Assembly: GCA_022616275.1 (NCBI GenBank) | Contig: JAKEFB010000146.1 | Coordinates: forward strand, 26,154-90,153 | Source: Chloroflexota bacterium | GTDB taxonomy: Bacteria; Chloroflexota; Anaerolineae; Promineifilales; Promineifilaceae | DNA length: 64,000 nt | Direction of reading: 5' to 3' | In this document: positions 61,457 to 64,000 of the stretch, piece by piece | How the letters are laid out: each line of letters opens with the position of its first letter | Position numbering within the stretch: position 1 is the first letter of the stretch | Notes under the pieces: generated by a model | What the model was told of the DNA's origin: nothing | The model's input: only the letters and a program-made list of their open reading frames with translations | The model's database searches: none | Made by a program: the position numbers and the translations under genes

Positions 61457-62782
61457 CTATCCGGCCCACATATCGAACATAAACATCGTGGCCATTATCC
61501 CCATGACCAGAGTGCTGGCTATCATCCAGGTGCGGTCGAAAGCAGGCTTTTGCCCCAACCGGCTCAGGAATAAGAAGAGCGGGGGCGCGCCCAGGACGTA
61601 GCGGTGCATGCCTTGCGCTGGCCCGCTGGTGAAAGAGAGAAAGACCACCAACAACCCAAACCAGGCCAGGTCGGGATGGCGGCGCAGTCCGGCAATGCAG
61701 GCGGCAAAGCCAAGCAGGATCGCGCTAAATTCGACGGCATAATAGGCCGCCGCCTGGGTATTGGTTCCGAACAGGCTGCGAAAAGCCTCGGACCAGGCGA
61801 TGAAGGTGTAGCCTAAGGAAAGCAGGCCACGGCCGAAATATTCCTCTTCGACTCTGCTGAAAGCCAGGCCGTAATAAGAGATGCGCCAGAGCATATAGGC
61901 CAGCACCGGGCCGAGGACCACCAGTGCATGGCCAGCTGCTTTCCACGGCAATCCATTGAAATAAAGCTGCCGCCAATCCAGATCCAATTCCAGCCACTCG
62001 CCCTCCCGAACCCACGACAGCAGCAGGGGGACGGCCAGGGCCACGCCGGCCGCCCGCGTGAAGGTGGCCAACACGGCCAGCACAGCCGCCCAGCCGCGCC
62101 GGCCGCGGCGCAACAGCGCCAGGCTGGAAAAAGCCAGCCCGACGAATAACCCCTCGGTATAGACCTGGGCCAGGAAAAAGCTGCTGGGAAAGATGAGCAG
62201 GTAAAAGGCGGCGCGCAGGCCGCCCGCTTCGCCCAGCTCGGTGCGCGCCAGCTCGAAAAGGGCCAGCATGGCCGCCAGGGTACCGAGCATTGAAACCAGC
62301 ACCCCGGCCAGGGTAGCCGTGGCGATGGGATTTAAGCCCAGGAGTGAGAGGGGCAAGGAGAATAGCCGAATGGCCAGCGGGTAAAAGGGGAAGAAGGCGT
62401 AGCTGAGCGAGATGCCCGGCTGAACGCTGCCGCTGTTTTGCGGGATGACGAACGGCCAGAAGCCGCCGCCGCCGGAGACCAGCGTCTCGCCGACGCGCCG
62501 GATATCAGGGTCTTCGTAGCTGCCCACGGCGATGGCCAGGTAATATTCGGAGTCCCAGGAAACGTGATTGTTGAGAAAAGGCTCATTCAAGTAGGTTTTG
62601 CCGGCCTGGCTGCCGGCGGTCGTTTCGGCCGGCGTCCACTCCAGGGCCCGGTCCGGCCGTTGCAGGCTAAGGCGGGCGGGAACCCAGACCTGGTAAGCCA
62701 GCATGATCACCGCCCAGCCCAACCAGATGGCCACAATACTCCGCCTCGACACTTTACGTTGAGCACTATCCTCAAATGCCAT
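61457..62782 (-). CDS. PIG-V-like integral membrane mannosyltransferase
   Basis: 441 residues from ATG 62782. An open frame extends upstream into a heptad tract but that part is not protein-like. About ten hydrophobic segments. GT-C-type luminal motifs: VSWDSEYYLAIAVGS, LSYAFFPFYPLAIRLF, FPSSFFLAQVYTEGLFVGLA, matching the PIG-V/GT76 family (dolichol-phosphate-mannose-type donor). Likely glycosylates surface proteins or lipids. Its place inside a mannoside-use operon is notable. Confidence 0.85.
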   Translation of the reverse strand: MAFEDSAQRKVSRRSIVAIWLGWAVIMLAYQVWVPARLSLQRPDRALEWTPAETTAGSQAGKTYLNEPFLNNHVSWDSEYYLAIAVGSYEDPDIRRVGETLVSGGGGFWPFVIPQNSGSVQPGISLSYAFFPFYPLAIRLFSLPLSLLGLNPIATATLAGVLVSMLGTLAAMLALFELARTELGEAGGLRAAFYLLIFPSSFFLAQVYTEGLFVGLAFSSLALLRRGRRGWAAVLAVLATFTRAAGVALAVPLLLSWVREGEWLELDLDWRQLYFNGLPWKAAGHALVVLGPVLAYMLWRISYYGLAFSRVEEEYFGRGLLSLGYTFIAWSEAFRSLFGTNTQAAAYYAVEFSAILLGFAACIAGLRRHPDLAWFGLLVVFLSFTSGPAQGMHRYVLGAPPLFLFLSRLGQKPAFDRTWMIASTLVMGIMATMFMFDMWAG

Positions 62783-62785
62783 CTC

Positions 62786-62818
62786 TGTCACCCTGTCACC
62801 TGCCACCTGCCACCTGCC
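62786..62818. repeat. Heptad tract (GGCAGGT on minus strand)
   Basis: Reading on the minus strand: GGCAGGT three times, then GACAGGG and TGACAG, in the 37-bp spacer between permease and mannosyltransferase genes. It includes part of the latter's leader. Confidence 0.75.
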
Positions 62819-62819
62819 T

Positions 62820-63974
62820 CTACTTTTCCATCCCGGTGACAACGACGTTGCGCATGAAATAGCGCTGGGAAATGAGCAGCACCAGGACAGGCACAATCAT
62901 GACCAACAGGGCGCTGGCCTGAAGCTGGTTCTGGATCGGTGAAAGCGACTGGAAGTTTTGAATACCAAACGACACCGGCACCAGGTCGCGACGGATGCTC
63001 AGATAAAGCGTGGCCTGGCGGGTCTCGTTCCAAAGGTAAAAGAAGTGCAGCAGGGAAACGGTGATGATCACCGGCCAGGACTGCGGCAGAATGATCGAAA
63101 ATAGCGTGCGCAGGGGGCCGGCGCCGTCAATCACAGCAGCCTCTTCCAAATCTTTGGGAATACTCTTAAAGTTCTGGCGCAGCAGAAAGATATAGACTGC
63201 GTTGCCAAAAAGAAACGGCACCAGGATCGGCAACCAGGAGCCCTCCCATCTCAGCACTTGCACAAAGAAGAAGTAGGTCGGGATGAGCGTTACCTTCTCC
63301 GGGATGAGAATGGTGGCGATCATGATATAGAAGAGCAGGTTGCCGCCGGGCAGGGGAAAACGGGCAAAGCCATAGGCAACGACAATGGAGGAGGCCAGCA
63401 CGGCGACTTCGCTGACCAGCGCCGCCAGCAGGGTGTTGCGGACCATCTGGGGCAGGCGTAACGTCCGAAAAAGGACCTCGAAGTTTTCCCAGGTCATATG
63501 AAAGCGGTATACCCCGGCCAGCCTGCGCCAGCTACCCTGCCACATAATCAGCCCGGCGGCCGGGTCCTGGGGGTCAATGAACTGGCTGGAGGTCCGCCCC
63601 GGAATCACCAGGGCCAGGGGGCGAAATTCTTCGCCGAAGGGAACGTTATAGACCAGGTGTTCCTCGCCCTCGTATTCAAAGCGCACCTGCTCGGCCGGGT
63701 AAGGCGGCGCATAGCGGTCGCGCAACTGGATGCTCTCCATGAAAGCAGTTGCTACCATGTAGAAAGTGGGCAGGAGGTAGACCAGCAAAAGGGAAAAGAC
63801 CAGCAAGTTAAAGAGGGCCGTGCCGATCGTTTCCCAACGCCGCAGGTTGAGGTAAGTGTGCGGCACAAGCCAGGAACTGATTTTAGATTTTAGAGTTTGG
63901 ATTTTAGATGGGGTGATAAATCTACCTTCGAAAATCCGAAGGCTAAAATCCAAAACAGAGTTTTTTCTAGACAA
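62820..63974 (-). CDS. ABC sugar permease, MalG-like with extra outer loop
   Basis: 384 residues if TTG 63974 is used, three bases after the preceding stop, with GGAG eight bases upstream. The first ~45 residues (KIQTLKSKISS) are partly encoded by heptad repeats, so the native start might be GTG 63866. Six membrane segments, outer loop of ~85 residues (YAPPYPAEQVRFEYEGEEHL ...), EAA loop DLEEAAVIDGAGPLRTLFSIILP and C-terminus QRYFMRNVVVTGMEK. Related to the permease at 56513-57631. Confidence 0.88.
   Translation of the reverse strand: MSRKNSVLDFSLRIFEGRFITPSKIQTLKSKISSWLVPHTYLNLRRWETIGTALFNLLVFSLLLVYLLPTFYMVATAFMESIQLRDRYAPPYPAEQVRFEYEGEEHLVYNVPFGEEFRPLALVIPGRTSSQFIDPQDPAAGLIMWQGSWRRLAGVYRFHMTWENFEVLFRTLRLPQMVRNTLLAALVSEVAVLASSIVVAYGFARFPLPGGNLLFYIMIATILIPEKVTLIPTYFFFVQVLRWEGSWLPILVPFLFGNAVYIFLLRQNFKSIPKDLEEAAVIDGAGPLRTLFSIILPQSWPVIITVSLLHFFYLWNETRQATLYLSIRRDLVPVSFGIQNFQSLSPIQNQLQASALLVMIVPVLVLLISQRYFMRNVVVTGMEK
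63879..63957. repeat. Heptad tract GATTTTA with inverted echo, inside permease 5' end
   Basis: GATTTTA, GATTTTA, GAGTTTG, GATTTTA, GATGGGG run on at 63879-63913. The reverse motif CTAAAATCCAAAAC follows at 63943-63956. It lies in or just before the permease coding start and resembles ATCCAAAATCTAAAATC tracts of cyanobacterial STRR type. Confidence 0.7.
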
Positions 63975-63976
63975 GG

Positions 63977-64000
63977 CTAATTCTCCAGGTCCGGGTAATA
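63977..64000 (-). CDS. Extreme C-terminus of upstream gene, probably partner permease (partial)
   Basis: On the minus strand the last bases read YYPDLEN and a TAG at 63979-63977, three bases before the permease start. A MalF-like permease is expected in this position. Only seven residues are visible, so identity is inferred from context. Confidence 0.35.
   Translation of the reverse strand, partial: YYPDLEN

Noticed and set aside
62783-62896. Longer N-terminus for the mannosyltransferase
   Set aside because: It would be coded by the heptad tract and the end of the permease gene; ATG 62782 gives a normal start.

Overview
The window is about 64 kb of GC-rich, gene-dense bacterial DNA with no rRNA, tRNA, IS or phage genes that I could see. 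Several traits together suggest Chloroflexota (Anaerolineae-like): GAF-rich histidine kinases, Thr/Pro-linker lipoproteins, LacI-controlled sugar ABC systems without their own ATPase, DUF11/FG-GAP surface proteins, and a very high density of GGCCGG-type hexamers. This is inference from style, not from a marker gene.

Region 1 (1-6.5 kb, minus strand): the N-terminal 2,156 residues of a giant secreted protein (14 FG-GAP/VCBS repeats, a LamG fold, an HELGH metallopeptidase-like motif, a four-copy GWGGNRQ repeat, the start of a DUF11 domain) that runs off the left edge.

Region 2 (6.8-27 kb, plus strand): one long, tightly packed chemosensory block: multi-GAF histidine kinase, response regulator, degenerate receiver, CheW, CheR-TPR, CheW, two chemoreceptors, hybrid CheA-REC, CheB, an RsbT-like protein that has lost its ATP-binding residues, a CheY-like receiver, a GAF-only protein and a second GAF-PAS kinase. 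No flagellar genes accompany it, so the output may be pili, gliding or gene expression.

Region 3 (27-36.3 kb): methyltransferase, TPR protein, PEBP protein, membrane protein, secreted intradiol dioxygenase, aldo/keto reductase, and a bacterial Hen1-Pnkp RNA-repair operon (minus strand). Hen1 is preceded by a long leader ending in an intrinsic terminator placed just before its ribosome-binding site, which suggests attenuation.

Region 4 (36.3-46.5 kb): accessory mix. A strong promoter drives an AT-richer trio of exported proteins (a GTNW-repeat peptide, a matrixin-like protein with Gln in place of the first zinc His, a membrane-anchored protein). Then come two paralogous beta-propeller proteins, a DUF6922-like/AbiEii-type toxin-antitoxin pair, a triple META lipoprotein, a remnant gene, a receiver-DUF3052 fusion and an SDR.

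Region 5 (46.6-64 kb): histidine phosphatase, alpha/beta hydrolase, M1-like lipoprotein peptidase and LLM oxidoreductase, then two facing glycan-use clusters. The plus-strand cluster has a GH-A clan hydrolase, LacI regulator, solute-binding protein, two permeases and GH18. Near-identical GTAACCGGTTAC operators precede both the hydrolase and the regulator. The minus-strand cluster has ABC permease(s), a PIG-V-like mannosyltransferase, LacI, GH130 phosphorylase and a lipoprotein gene with an apparent 1-nt frameshift.

The spacers carry several small repeat families: nested palindromes built on AACCTCCCGGAGGTT, convergent-gene hairpins that supply stop codons, and heptanucleotide tandem tracts like the STRR sequences known from cyanobacteria.
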